DNA from: Geothrix sp. 21YS21S-2
GTDB taxonomy: Bacteria > Acidobacteriota > Holophagae > Holophagales > Holophagaceae
DNA: 64,000 nucleotides
Assembly (NCBI RefSeq): GCF_030846775.1
Contig: NZ_CP132910.1
Coordinates: forward strand, 3,382,001 to 3,446,000
Direction of reading: 5' to 3'
Made by a program: the position numbers and the translations under genes
Notes under the pieces: generated by a model
What the model was told of the DNA's origin: nothing
The model's input: only the letters and a program-made list of their open reading frames with translations
Database searches by the model: none
Shown here: piece by piece, positions 1 through 8,818 of the stretch
Layout: every line of letters starts with the position of its first letter
How positions within the stretch are numbered: position 1 is the stretch's first letter

Positions 1-494
1 GTCTCCCGGTCCAGGACCGTCAGGAGGTCCATGAGGTAGTGGGACTCCTGGAAGGTGTTCCAGATGAAGTGGCGGTGCTGGAGCTTGAAGTGCAGGTCCT
101 GCTCCAGCCGCTTCTCCATGGGACCGGCGTGCCACGTCCACGCAAGCACCGGGTGCTCGAGGGCGTGGATCATGATCTGTTCCTGCAGGGCCTGCAGGTG
201 GAGGTCCCGCTCCTCGAGGTTCATCATGCCCCACTGGATGACCTTCTCCCCGATGCGGTAGCGCTCGTCGTTGGCCAGCAGCTCGTTGAGGGAGGCGAGG
301 TCGAGGATCCCCTGGCGGAGCAGGTAGTTCCCGAACTGCTCTCCGGCCACGTCGCTCTTGAGGTGGATCAGCTCCCCCCGGCTGATGAAGAGGGTGCGCA
401 CCCCGTCGTTGTGTTCGAGGATGAGTTCGCCGCTCACGGCCTCCTGGCGCATGGCGCCCATGAGGACGGGCAGGTTCTTGATGGCCTCGGTCAC
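1..494 (-). CDS. DUF4388 (PATAN-like) domain protein, C-terminus outside window
   Basis: This is the 5' part of a leftward gene cut by the window edge; about 164 residues are visible. I chose the GTG at 494 because a GGAG lies 5 nt upstream and a TATAAT box sits at 521-526. The visible protein fits the DUF4388 pattern: a short strand/helix unit containing GELILEHNDG, a strand FISRGELIHL, then LLRQGILDLASLNELL. DUF4388 proteins are cytoplasmic and usually linked to signalling or gliding-type functions, but the role here is unknown. It is divergent from rnc. Other starts (the ATGs near codons 12 and 15) are possible but would cut into the domain. Confidence 0.7.
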   Translation of the reverse strand, partial: MTEAIKNLPVLMGAMRQEAVSGELILEHNDGVRTLFISRGELIHLKSDVAGEQFGNYLLRQGILDLASLNELLANDERYRIGEKVIQWGMMNLEERDLHLQALQEQIMIHALEHPVLAWTWHAGPMEKRLEQDLHFKLQHRHFIWNTFQESHYLMDLLTVLDRE

Positions 495-520
495 GGGTTC
501 TCCGGTGGTGAAATTACGTC

Positions 521-549
521 ATTATAGGCAAGGTCCGCCGCCGGGCGCG
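521..549 (-). promoter_or_regulatory. Candidate promoter for the DUF4388 gene
   Basis: A perfect TATAAT is present on the minus strand at 526-521, about 27 nt before the GTG start at 494. The expected -35 region (about 544-549) is GC-rich and does not resemble TTGACA, so the site depends on the -10 alone. The remaining DNA between 495 and 648 holds the rnc leader; no clear rnc promoter is visible in it. Confidence 0.35.
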
Positions 550-648
550 TCCAGAATCGAGCACAACAGTTATTATTGATGACGATGGTGGCAGCCTCCC
601 GGTGGGCCATCCAGGAAAAGGTTGGGAATATCCCTTGGAAGGTGGCCA

Positions 649-1353
649 TTGAAACGGACGGGCAGGTCCCCATCCCCGCTGGAGGCGGGGCTCGCCTACA
701 CCTTCCGGGACGAGGCGCTGCTGCGCACGGCCCTGACCCCGCCCTCCTCCGGGCTGTCCCCGGACAACCAGCGGCTGGAGTTCATGGGGGACTCCATCCT
801 GGACCTGTGCGTGTCCCTCCTGGCGTACCGCGAGCACCCCTCCTGGCCCGAGGGCTCCCTCTCCAAGCTGCGCGGGCTCATGGTCTGCACCGACGCCCTC
901 CATGCCTGGGCGCTGGATCTCGGCGTGACGCTGGTCGCCGGTCCCCGGTCGCCGAAGAAGGGCGGAGCCAGCCTGCGCAACGCCCTGGCCGACGCCATGG
1001 AGGCCCTCCTGGCGGCCGTGTTCCTGGACCTCCAGGCCGCGGGGGGGAACCCCCTGGACGGCGTCCTCGCCATCGTCGAGGGCCGCTTCCTGGAGCAGAT
1101 CCGGGCGGCCTACGTGGGGATCTGGGAGGCCAAGGACCACAAGACGACGCTGCAGGAGCGGGGGGCGGCGCTCGGACTGCCCCCGCCCGTCTACGAGCTG
1201 CTGGACCGGCAGGGCCCCGACCACGCCCCCTCCTTCACGGTGCGGACCGTGGTGGGCGGCTTCGAGGCCGTGGGCCGGGCGGGGAACCTGAAGGGGGCGC
1301 AGATGGAGGCGGCGCGCCTCCTGCTGGCTGCGCTGCCCAAGCCTCCTTCTTGA
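649..1353 (+). CDS. rnc: Ribonuclease III
   Basis: Endoribonuclease that cleaves double-stranded RNA in rRNA and mRNA processing; cytoplasmic. The family signature NQRLEFMGDSILD is at residues 40-52 with catalytic Glu44 and Asp48, and the second acidic motif DAMEALLAAVFLD follows. A C-terminal double-stranded RNA binding domain starts near DHKTTLQERGA. I chose the TTG at 649 because GGAAGG lies 6 nt upstream; the TTG at 622 in the same frame has a weaker context. The resulting 234 aa is normal for the family. It is the first gene of a long rightward run. Confidence 0.93.
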   Translation: MKRTGRSPSPLEAGLAYTFRDEALLRTALTPPSSGLSPDNQRLEFMGDSILDLCVSLLAYREHPSWPEGSLSKLRGLMVCTDALHAWALDLGVTLVAGPRSPKKGGASLRNALADAMEALLAAVFLDLQAAGGNPLDGVLAIVEGRFLEQIRAAYVGIWEAKDHKTTLQERGAALGLPPPVYELLDRQGPDHAPSFTVRTVVGGFEAVGRAGNLKGAQMEAARLLLAALPKPPS

Positions 1354-1405
1354 AGTGGTCCGCATCGGTTACCATCACCACCATGGACTGAGGATTGAAG
1401 ACCCC

Positions 1406-2116
1406 TTGAAGATCCTGCCGACAGTGAACATCCAGAATGGACGCGCGGTCCCCATCGTGGGGGAGGGCGAGGGCGTCGACCTCCTGCCCCTGGTGGCCTT
1501 CCTCCTGGACCAGGGCTGCCACCGCCTGGCGCTGGTGGACGTGGACGCGGCGCGGGGCCAGGGCAACAACCGCGAGCTCATCTCCCGGGCGATCCAGAAG
1601 TTCCACGCGGGCCGCCCGAAGGTTTGCATCCAGGTGGGCGGGGGCATCCGCAGCTCCGACCAGGCCCAGTACTTCCTGGACCAGGGGGCCACCTGGCTCG
1701 CCGTGGGGACCATCCTCCAGCGCTCTCCCGTGATGGTGGAGCAGCTTCTGGCGCGGTTCCGCGAGCACCTCACCGCCGCGGTGGACGCCCGCGGCGGCGA
1801 GATCCTCCCGTCGGGCTGGGGCGGGATCAGCGGCGAGACCGCCGAGGCCGCGGGCCGCCGCATCGGGGACTTCGGCTTCAAGCGGCTCCTCTTCCTGGAC
1901 CTTCCCGCCACCCGGCCCGCCGTTCCGGACTTCGCCACCGCCCGCACCCTGTCCCTGAGCTCGCGCCTCTCCATCTGGATGGGCGGCAGCATCCAGACCG
2001 CCTCCCACCTGGCCCAGGCCCGCGAAGTCTCCGGCATCCAGGGCCTGGCGGTCGATGGGCTCCTCCTCCGCGGCGACGCGGCCCTCACGGCATCCCTGAC
2101 CCTTCCCGGCTGCTGA
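1406..2116 (+). CDS. HisA-like TIM-barrel protein lacking the Asp8 catalytic residue
   Basis: 236-aa protein aligning along its length with HisA, the ProFAR isomerase of histidine synthesis. With the TTG start at 1406 the N-terminus is MKILPTVNIQNGRAV, matching the HisA pattern PAIDLxxGxxV, but the catalytic base Asp8 is Asn8. The second catalytic acid is kept as Asp127 in AAVDARGGEI, and phosphate-binding glycines occur in VGGGIRSS and MGGSIQ. An upstream GTG at 1355 would add 17 residues including HHHH, which looks like read-through leader rather than protein. No other his genes are nearby; it sits 52 nt after rnc. It may be a divergent isomerase, a relative with another substrate, or a non-catalytic paralogue. 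Confidence 0.75.
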   Translation: MKILPTVNIQNGRAVPIVGEGEGVDLLPLVAFLLDQGCHRLALVDVDAARGQGNNRELISRAIQKFHAGRPKVCIQVGGGIRSSDQAQYFLDQGATWLAVGTILQRSPVMVEQLLARFREHLTAAVDARGGEILPSGWGGISGETAEAAGRRIGDFGFKRLLFLDLPATRPAVPDFATARTLSLSSRLSIWMGGSIQTASHLAQAREVSGIQGLAVDGLLLRGDAALTASLTLPGC

Positions 2117-2125
2117 GGAGGGGGT

Positions 2126-3913
2126 GTGGCTGAGCCCGAGGCGCCCTTCGTCCTGAGCCTTCCGGAGCCGGACCGGCTCCACTTCAGGAACCTGGCCCTC
2201 ATACGCCCCCAGATGCCCTCGGAGCGCCAGATCGAGCTCATCGAGAGCCTCGGGCGCAACCTCTCCTCCCCGAGGCTGCTCACCCTCATCGCCCGGACCC
2301 CCCACTGGCTCGTGCACGCTCCGGTGCTCCACGCCCTGGCCGGCAACGAGAGCACGCCCGAGCCCATCCGGCGGGACCTGGAGATGGCGGTTTCGCTGTT
2401 CGACCTCATGCGGGAGATGGAGCGCGCCCCGGAGGGCGAGAAGGCCGAGCGTTCCGAATCCATTAAGGCCATCTACCAGGACCTGCCCCCGGATCTGAAG
2501 CCCATCGTCAAGCAGCTCGCCAAGCAGCTCGCCAGACCCGTGAACGCCTCGGGCACGACGATGGAGATGCCGCCCCTGCCGCCGGCTGAGGCCGACTGGG
2601 AGGCCCTGACCCTGCCCCCCCAGGGCCGGGGGCCCTCGCCGCTGCCCTACCGGATCCCCAAGCAGGACCGGGCCACGGCCGCGGAGGCCACCCTGATCCA
2701 GGAGGACCTCCAGAAGTACCTCGCGGACGAGGAGCCCGAGGTTCGCACTGCGGCCTTGCGCAACCCGGCACTTTCCGAGGAGATCCTCCTGGCCTGCCTG
2801 CCCGGGGCCGGACGGGAGCTGTTCGAGGAGATCTACCAGGAGGCGCGCTGGTACTTCAAGGACCCCGTGCGGGAAGCCCTGGCCGAGGCCCCCCGCTGCC
2901 CGGCGGCCATGGGCCGGAAGATGGACAGCACCCGGGATCTGGTGGCCCTCCTGGAGCGGGGCGGCCAGAACCGGCGCCATCTGCACCGCATCGTGAGCCT
3001 GTTCACCCAGTTGGAGGAGTCGGAGTACCAGTACCTGACCTTCTGGGCCAAACGCAGGGCACCCAACATGCTGCGGGTCATCAAGATCTTTTTCGACCGC
3101 CTCCAGCGGCGCCGGACGAACCAGGCCAGCGGTCTTTCCCCGGTGCAGTCCGAGGGACGGTGGGTCTCGCTGGAGGAGCGGGTCTTCATGGCCAACCAGG
3201 CCACCCAGCCGGACCAGATCGTGGCGGCCCTGCGCGACCCGGACCCCCAGGTGTTCACCGTGGCGCTGGAGAACCCCGGCCTCACGGCCCGGGAGCTCAT
3301 CTCGGTCATCCCGCACCTGGACAGCATCCGCGCCGAGCGCCTGGCCTTCAGCCGCACCTGGAGCGCCTACCCCGCCGTGCGGGAGGCCCTGCTCCACAAC
3401 GTCCATCTGGGCGAGGACACCGCGCTCGGCCTGCTCCGGAGCCTGGAAGGCCCGCCCCGGGTGCTGCTGGAGCTGCTGCGGGACCAGCGGGTGCCCCACC
3501 TGTCCGTGAAGAAGGCGGCCCTGGACCTGCTCCGCGCCTCGTACGAGCAGATGACGGTCCCCCAGCGGATCGTCGCCCTGCGCAGCTCGGGCGGGGAGCT
3601 CATGCGCCACCTGCCCGCGGAGGTCCTCAAGGACGAGGACACCCTGCGCCTGCTGGTGGCCGATCGCCAGCTGGACCCCACGATCCTCCTGCGCCTGGCC
3701 CGGAACAAGCAGACGCCGCGCCCCATCCTTGAGCTCATCGCAGGCCACGCGGCCCTCATGGCCCACCCCGCGGTGATGACCGAACTGCTGTTGAACCCCA
3801 AGACGCCGAGGGAGGCTTCCACCCGCATCTGGGCCCTCCTCTCGGACAGCGAGCAGAAGCACCTGCTCCGGAGCCCGCACCTGCCCACGGCCCTCCGGGC
3901 CTTGGCGGACTAA
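2126..3913 (+). CDS. Helical-repeat (HEAT / leucine-rich-variant-like) protein of unknown function
   Basis: 595-aa protein starting at GTG 2126, preceded by AGGAGG. No enzymatic motif or membrane segment is visible. It is almost all helix-forming, and a short motif of the form L-x-NP-x-[TL]-x-x-E-x-L recurs (RNPALSEEIL, ENPGLTAREL, RNKQTPRPIL, LNPKTPREAS), as in leucine-rich-repeat variant or HEAT solenoids. A Pro-rich linker near residues 150-185 splits it into two parts. It lies 9 nt downstream of the HisA-like gene, so the two are probably co-transcribed. Solenoids like this usually serve as protein-binding scaffolds; the partner is unknown. Confidence 0.7.
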   Translation: MAEPEAPFVLSLPEPDRLHFRNLALIRPQMPSERQIELIESLGRNLSSPRLLTLIARTPHWLVHAPVLHALAGNESTPEPIRRDLEMAVSLFDLMREMERAPEGEKAERSESIKAIYQDLPPDLKPIVKQLAKQLARPVNASGTTMEMPPLPPAEADWEALTLPPQGRGPSPLPYRIPKQDRATAAEATLIQEDLQKYLADEEPEVRTAALRNPALSEEILLACLPGAGRELFEEIYQEARWYFKDPVREALAEAPRCPAAMGRKMDSTRDLVALLERGGQNRRHLHRIVSLFTQLEESEYQYLTFWAKRRAPNMLRVIKIFFDRLQRRRTNQASGLSPVQSEGRWVSLEERVFMANQATQPDQIVAALRDPDPQVFTVALENPGLTARELISVIPHLDSIRAERLAFSRTWSAYPAVREALLHNVHLGEDTALGLLRSLEGPPRVLLELLRDQRVPHLSVKKAALDLLRASYEQMTVPQRIVALRSSGGELMRHLPAEVLKDEDTLRLLVADRQLDPTILLRLARNKQTPRPILELIAGHAALMAHPAVMTELLLNPKTPREASTRIWALLSDSEQKHLLRSPHLPTALRALAD

Positions 3914-3956
3914 GCGATTCCCCCCGGCAGGCGTAGCCAAGACGAACGGAGAATCC

Positions 3957-4931
3957 ATGAACCTGCCCCGCCGCATCCCCGGTGCCACCCTGGGCGGAGC
4001 CATGGTCCTGGTCGTGGCGCTCGCCTGCGGCCGGCAGCGCTCCGCGGGGCCCGATTGGGTCGCCTCCGCCCCGGCCGGTTCGGTGATGGCCCTGTCCGGC
4101 CAGGCGGGCTGGCTTCTGGAACAGCGGAGCTTCCAGACCTACCTGGCGAAGTTCCCCTACGCCGACCAGACCCTCGACCTCTTCCTCAAGAAGGCCCGCA
4201 TCAACCCCCACCAGGAATCCGGCCGCATCAACTTCTATGTGATGGGCTTCCCCGACGGCAAGACGCCGCCGGACTTCCTCATCCAGCTGGGCGGCTTCAA
4301 GGACCAGCGGGCCGTGCAGATGGCCATCGCCGAGGCCTTCCCCGCCGAGGGGTCCCTCCCGGTGAGGAAGAAGGAACTGCCCATCTACGTCATCCTGGAC
4401 ATCAACCAGTACCACATCCGGGCCGTGGCCGATCCGGCCGGCCGCATCTGGCTCGGGGAACTGCGCTCGCTGGCCAAGCTGGACGCGGGCACGTTCCCGC
4501 CCCGCCATCCGGTCCCGAACGCAGCGGAATGGGTCAACGCCGGGGCCCCCTTCCAGGGGTTCATCCGCACCCAGGCCCTCCTGGACGGTCTCTCCGGCAA
4601 CGTGCCTCCCGAACTGGCCCGGAACCTGCCCCAGGGGATCGAGGCGCTCGCCTGGAGCGTGACGCCCGGCGAGGGCGGCAAGAATGGCCTCCACCGCTTC
4701 GAGCTGGCCATCACGGGCTCCCCCGAGGGCATCGTGCAGGTGGCGCCCTGGGTCCAGCGCTTCATGGCCGCCGCCTCCAGCCTCCAGGGGGGCCAGGCCG
4801 GGCAGGCCCCCGAGATCCTTCAGGAACGAAAACGCATCGGCCTGCGCTGCCAGCTCACGGGCGAGCAGATCAACCAGGCCCTGGCCAAGCTCTCCCAGCC
4901 CGGGCTCTCCAGCCTGGTGCACCGGCCATGA
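3957..4931 (+). CDS. Predicted lipoprotein, unknown function
   Basis: 324 aa with an N-terminal signal peptide ending in a lipobox (VVALAC, Cys about residue 24), so it is predicted to be lipid-anchored in the cell envelope. ATG 3957 has GGAGA just upstream. The mature part is soluble alpha/beta and I recognise no family; several short segments (FYVMGFPDGKTPPDFLIQLGG, YVILDINQYHIRAV) look like paired beta strands. Its stop overlaps the ECF sigma factor start by 4 nt (ATGA), so it is translationally coupled to it and may sense or respond to the same signal. Confidence 0.7.
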   Translation: MNLPRRIPGATLGGAMVLVVALACGRQRSAGPDWVASAPAGSVMALSGQAGWLLEQRSFQTYLAKFPYADQTLDLFLKKARINPHQESGRINFYVMGFPDGKTPPDFLIQLGGFKDQRAVQMAIAEAFPAEGSLPVRKKELPIYVILDINQYHIRAVADPAGRIWLGELRSLAKLDAGTFPPRHPVPNAAEWVNAGAPFQGFIRTQALLDGLSGNVPPELARNLPQGIEALAWSVTPGEGGKNGLHRFELAITGSPEGIVQVAPWVQRFMAAASSLQGGQAGQAPEILQERKRIGLRCQLTGEQINQALAKLSQPGLSSLVHRP

Positions 4932-5500
4932 CCGGAGCGGTCCTGGAAGAGCGCCCTCCGGAATTCTGGATGATGCGCCTCAAGGCCGGACAGGAGGAGG
5001 CCCTGGCCCACCTCATGACCCGCTTCGAGAAGCCGGTCTTCGCCTTCCTGTACCGCCGCCTGGGGGGGGAGACGGGGGTCGTGCAGGAGCTCACCCAGGA
5101 TGTCTTCCTCAAATGTCTCCAGCATTGCCAACGTTTCGAGGAGGGCCGGCCGGTCGCCGCGTGGATTTTCACCCTGGCGGCTAATGCGGCGACGGACCAT
5201 CTCCGTAAACGAGGTCGGGAGCTGCCCCCGCCCGAGACCTTTGACGCACCCGACCCCCACCAGCCCGCACCTTGGGACACGGTCGACCAGAGCCGGCGGA
5301 TCCGGAGCCTGCGACAGGCCCTGGAGGGCCTGACCCCTCGGCAGCGGACCATGGTCCTGGCCTACTACGTCCACGAGCACCCCGTGAAGCGGATCGCGGA
5401 CGACCTGGGCTGCGCCGAGGGCACCGTGAAGGCCACCCTGTTCCAAAGCCTCGCCAAATTGAGAAAGAACCTGGAAGTGACCCATGAAACCCGAACCTGA
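4928..5500 (+). CDS. ECF-type RNA polymerase sigma factor
   Basis: 190-aa sigma-70 family protein with only regions 2 and 4. Region 2 includes VVQELTQDVFLKCLQHCQRF and WIFTLAANAATDHLRKR; region 4 includes GLTPRQRTMVLAYYVHEHPVKRIADDLGCAEGTVKATLFQSLAKLRK, shown here only as landmarks around residues 125-180. It would direct RNA polymerase to a dedicated promoter set. The start overlaps the lipoprotein stop, and the end overlaps the next gene, a single-pass membrane protein in the usual position of an anti-sigma factor. The target promoters are not evident in the window. Confidence 0.9.
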   Translation: MTGAVLEERPPEFWMMRLKAGQEEALAHLMTRFEKPVFAFLYRRLGGETGVVQELTQDVFLKCLQHCQRFEEGRPVAAWIFTLAANAATDHLRKRGRELPPPETFDAPDPHQPAPWDTVDQSRRIRSLRQALEGLTPRQRTMVLAYYVHEHPVKRIADDLGCAEGTVKATLFQSLAKLRKNLEVTHETRT

Positions 5501-6161
5501 GATCCTGAGCGACGAAAGGGCCTTCGAGATCCTCGAACAGCCCGAGCTCTGGCCCGACGACCCGGAGACCCAGGCCCGCCTGGCCAGCCTCCTGGAAATC
5601 CACCTCGCCCTCCTGGGGGCGGGTGTCGCCGCCCAGGCCGCGGAGGGCGCTCCCGCCCCCGTGCCCCTGATCCGCCGCTTCCCCTGGCTCATGTCCGCCG
5701 CGGCGGCCGTGCTGGTGGCCCTGCCCCTGGCGTACCACGCCGTGAACGCCCGGGAGATGGCCGTGGTGGCCAAGGACCAGGCCCGCATCCAGGACCTGGC
5801 CCAGAAGCGGGCCCAGGACCGGCTCTGGGCAGCCTTCTTCCAGCAGTCCTCCACCCTCATCCAGGATTTCACCAAGAACCCCAAGGCCTGCGAGAGGAAG
5901 AACACCGAGGACCGCGCCGCCGAGCGCGAGATCGCCCTGGCCCTGCTCCAGTCCAGCCACGGCCTCTCCTCCCAGCTCGCGCCGGCCCCCGAGGCCGAGG
6001 CGGTGCGGGAGGACCTGCACGCCTGGCTGCGGGAGCTCTCCCTGGAGGATCCCTGCATGGACCCCCAGCGGGCCCAGGAACTCAGGCAGTGGGCGGACAC
6101 GCACGGCCTTGAGGACGAAGCCCAGCGGCTCAGCCGGCTGCTCAAGGGAGGGTCGATTTGA
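5484..6161 (+). CDS. Single-pass membrane protein, probable anti-sigma factor
   Basis: 225 aa with one transmembrane segment at about residues 67-87 (rich in Ala/Leu/Val), a short acidic cytoplasmic N-terminus and a long helical, charged C-terminal half likely outside the inner membrane. It overlaps the ECF sigma factor by 17 nt and ends inside the next gene, so the three are coupled. No zinc-binding anti-sigma motif (HxxxCxxC) is visible, so the role rests on position and topology. It may bind and hold the sigma factor until an envelope signal is received. Confidence 0.6.
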   Translation: MKPEPEILSDERAFEILEQPELWPDDPETQARLASLLEIHLALLGAGVAAQAAEGAPAPVPLIRRFPWLMSAAAAVLVALPLAYHAVNAREMAVVAKDQARIQDLAQKRAQDRLWAAFFQQSSTLIQDFTKNPKACERKNTEDRAAEREIALALLQSSHGLSSQLAPAPEAEAVREDLHAWLRELSLEDPCMDPQRAQELRQWADTHGLEDEAQRLSRLLKGGSI

Positions 6162-6982
6162 TCCCGCTGGTCCTGGCCTTGGCTCTGCTGGCCGGCCCCG
6201 CGCCGGATCCCGCCCCCGAACCCTCCGCGGCCTGGACGGGCCCGCGGGAGGGTCCGGCCGACGCGCTCCTGCGCGAGGCCAAGAACCTCAGGTATGCGCA
6301 GCGCTGGTTCGAGGCCGCGGCGGTGTACCGGAAGTTCCTGGCGGCCCATGCGGACTCCCCCCGGGGGCCCGAGGCGCGGTTCTGGCTGGCCGCTTCGCTG
6401 GAATCCGACCAGCGCTGGGACGAGGCCGCCGACGCCTACACCGCCTTCCTGGAGGCCCACCCCGACCAGCGGCTCCTGGGCAAGGAGGCCCGCATGAACC
6501 GCGTGCGCTGCTGGGGCATCCGCCAGGGGCAGCAGCCCCGGGCCACGCCCGGGCTCCTGGAGGCCCTGAAGGACCCTTCCGTGGATGTGCAGGTGGCTGC
6601 CGCCCTCCAGCTGGCCAAGGTCTGCGATCCCCGGGCGGCCGAGGGCCTGCGCAAGGGGCTCCAGATTCCGGGCTACGCCGACGCCTGCGCCTCCGCCCTC
6701 ACCGTCATGGGCCTGAAGGCCGTGGCGCCCCCGGACCGCCAGGCCCGCTTCCTGGTCATCCGCATCAAGGAGGCCGGCAAGCCCGACACGGTCACCATCC
6801 GCCTGGCCCTCACCCTGGCCCGGGCCGTGGGGAACTACCTCACCGACGCCCAGATCCGCCAGGCCCGCGCGAAGGGTTTCGAACTGGAGGGGATCACGGA
6901 CCAGGCCGCCTCCATGCCCAAGGGGAGCGTGCTCCTGTCGGTTGACGACGCCAAGAGCAGCGTGCAGGTGACGGTGGAGTAG
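6158..6982 (+). CDS. Exported TPR / HEAT-repeat protein
   Basis: 274 aa beginning at TTG 6158, whose last bases overlap the previous stop. The N-terminus is a hydrophobic signal sequence. Tetratricopeptide-like helices follow (AQRWFEAAAVYRKFLAAHAD and WDEAADAYTAFLEAHPDQR, about residues 45-110), then HEAT-like helices around DPSVDVQVAAALQLAKV. The shape resembles YbgF/BamD-like periplasmic scaffolds. It is the fourth member of the lipoprotein / sigma / membrane protein cluster and may be part of the signal-sensing complex; the function is otherwise unknown. Confidence 0.6.
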   Translation: MIPLVLALALLAGPAPDPAPEPSAAWTGPREGPADALLREAKNLRYAQRWFEAAAVYRKFLAAHADSPRGPEARFWLAASLESDQRWDEAADAYTAFLEAHPDQRLLGKEARMNRVRCWGIRQGQQPRATPGLLEALKDPSVDVQVAAALQLAKVCDPRAAEGLRKGLQIPGYADACASALTVMGLKAVAPPDRQARFLVIRIKEAGKPDTVTIRLALTLARAVGNYLTDAQIRQARAKGFELEGITDQAASMPKGSVLLSVDDAKSSVQVTVE

Positions 6983-7000
6983 GGCTGGTAGAGTAGTTGG

Positions 7001-8818
7001 ATGTCGAACTTTGCCCGGTTCTACCGCGAACACCTGAAGCGCTTCCTGCCCCTGATGGTGGGGGGATCCCTGCTGCTGACCCTGGCGGGGTCCTGCCAGG
7101 GGGCCATGATCGGGATCACCAACCTCATCTTCCGCTTCCTCATGGGCGTCAAGGAGGACCCCTCCTCCAGCGTGTCCAGGTTCAGGCTGCTGGCTGAACT
7201 CAAGGCCTGGGCCCTGGCGCACCTGCCTTCCGAGGCGCTTTTCCAGGAGAAGATCTGGCTCCTGCCCGCCCTCCTGGTACTCGTCTTCATCCTCAAGGGC
7301 TTTTTCACGTACAGCGGCACCCTCCTGATGGTCCGCTCCGGCATCCGGGCCACCATCTCGCTGCGGGAGCGGCTCTTCGCCAAGCTGCTGAAACAGGAGC
7401 CTGCCTATTTCCAGCGCCACCCGGTGGGGGAGCTCCTCCAGCGCTGCATCAGCGACGTGGGGGCCGTCCAGGGCATCGCCTCCAACCAGCTGGCGGACGC
7501 CACCCGGGAGATCACCCAGGCCCTGGTCATGCTGGGCTACGTGATGTACCTGAACTGGCAGCTGAGCCTCACCATCTTCATCGCCGGGCCCCTGGTGGTC
7601 CTGCCCATCAAGAAACTCAGCCAGAAGATCCGCAGGATCAACCACCGGAACATGGAGGCCTCCAGCCACGTCCTCCAGCGGCTCAAGGAGGTCTTCAGCA
7701 ACATCCGGGTGGTGCTGGGTTTCGCGCGGGAGCCCTTCGAGGAGGCCCGGTTCCACGACCTGAACAACGAACTGTTCCGCCTGGGCATGAAATCCGCCCG
7801 GGTCTCGGCCATCTCCCACCCCATCATGGAACTGGTGGGGGGGGTGCTCCTGGCCCTTCTATTCATGTACGCCACCGGACAGGTGCGCTCCGGGCGCATG
7901 AGCGGCCCCGATTTCCTCACCTACGTCCTGGCCCTCTACAGCTTCTACGACCCCATCCGGCGGCTCACCAAGCTCAACAGCGACATCCAGGTGGCCCAGG
8001 CCAGCCTGGACCGGGTCTACAGCGTGCTGGACCGGGAAACGGAAATGGCCGCCCCGGCCAACCCCCGGCCGGTGCCGGTCGTGCCCGAACGCCTGGCCTT
8101 CGAGGACGTACGCTTCACCTACGAGGGGAAGAACGGGCGCAACGAGGTGCTCAAGGGCATCAACCTCCAGGTGGCCAAGGGCGAGACCGTGGCCCTGGTG
8201 GGCGGCTCCGGCGGCGGCAAGACCACCGTGGTCAACCTGGTGCCGCGCTTCTTCGATCCCACCGGGGGCCGGGTGACCCTGGACGGCACGGACCTGCGGG
8301 ACTTCGACCCCCGGGAGCTGCGCCAGCGCATCGGCATCGTCACCCAGGAGACCCTGCTCTTCATGGACTCGGTGCACGACAACATCGCCTACGGCAAGGA
8401 CGCCACGCGCGAAGCGGTGGTGGAGGCGGCGAAGAAGGCCCACGCCCACGACTTCGTCACGGCCCTGCCCAGGGGCTACGACACCCCCCTGGCGGAGACG
8501 GGCTCGACCCTCTCGGGCGGCCAGCGCCAGCGCCTGGCCATCGCCCGGGCCCTGCTCCAGGATCCCCCCATCCTCATCCTGGACGAGGCCACCAGCGCCC
8601 TGGACACCGAAAGCGAGCGCGCCGTGCAGGACGCCCTGGAGGTGCTCATGCGCGACCGCACCACCCTCGTCATCGCCCACCGCCTCTCCACCATCCAGCG
8701 GGCCACCCGGATCTGCGTCCTGCGCCAGGGGGAGATCGCCGAGATGGGCACCCACGAGGAGCTGCTGGCCCTGCACGGGGAGTACGAGCGGCTCTACACG
8801 CTCCAGTTCCACCCATGA
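7001..8818 (+). CDS. msbA: ABC transporter, lipid A / multidrug exporter type (MsbA-like)
   Basis: 605-aa half transporter with an N-terminal six-helix membrane domain and a C-terminal ATPase. The Walker A motif GGSGGGKTT lies near residue 400, the signature LSGGQRQR near 505 and Walker B ILILDEATSALD just after it, followed by the H-loop IAHRLST. Homodimeric exporters of this arrangement flip lipid A-core or lipids across the inner membrane. The substrate cannot be read from sequence, so MsbA is the best but not the only assignment. It overlaps queA by 4 nt. Confidence 0.85.
   Translation: MSNFARFYREHLKRFLPLMVGGSLLLTLAGSCQGAMIGITNLIFRFLMGVKEDPSSSVSRFRLLAELKAWALAHLPSEALFQEKIWLLPALLVLVFILKGFFTYSGTLLMVRSGIRATISLRERLFAKLLKQEPAYFQRHPVGELLQRCISDVGAVQGIASNQLADATREITQALVMLGYVMYLNWQLSLTIFIAGPLVVLPIKKLSQKIRRINHRNMEASSHVLQRLKEVFSNIRVVLGFAREPFEEARFHDLNNELFRLGMKSARVSAISHPIMELVGGVLLALLFMYATGQVRSGRMSGPDFLTYVLALYSFYDPIRRLTKLNSDIQVAQASLDRVYSVLDRETEMAAPANPRPVPVVPERLAFEDVRFTYEGKNGRNEVLKGINLQVAKGETVALVGGSGGGKTTVVNLVPRFFDPTGGRVTLDGTDLRDFDPRELRQRIGIVTQETLLFMDSVHDNIAYGKDATREAVVEAAKKAHAHDFVTALPRGYDTPLAETGSTLSGGQRQRLAIARALLQDPPILILDEATSALDTESERAVQDALEVLMRDRTTLVIAHRLSTIQRATRICVLRQGEIAEMGTHEELLALHGEYERLYTLQFHP

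Noticed and set aside
1355-1405. HHHH-containing N-terminal extension of the HisA-like protein
   Set aside because: HisA homology begins at the TTG at 1406; the upstream codons have no ribosome binding site and no counterpart in HisA.
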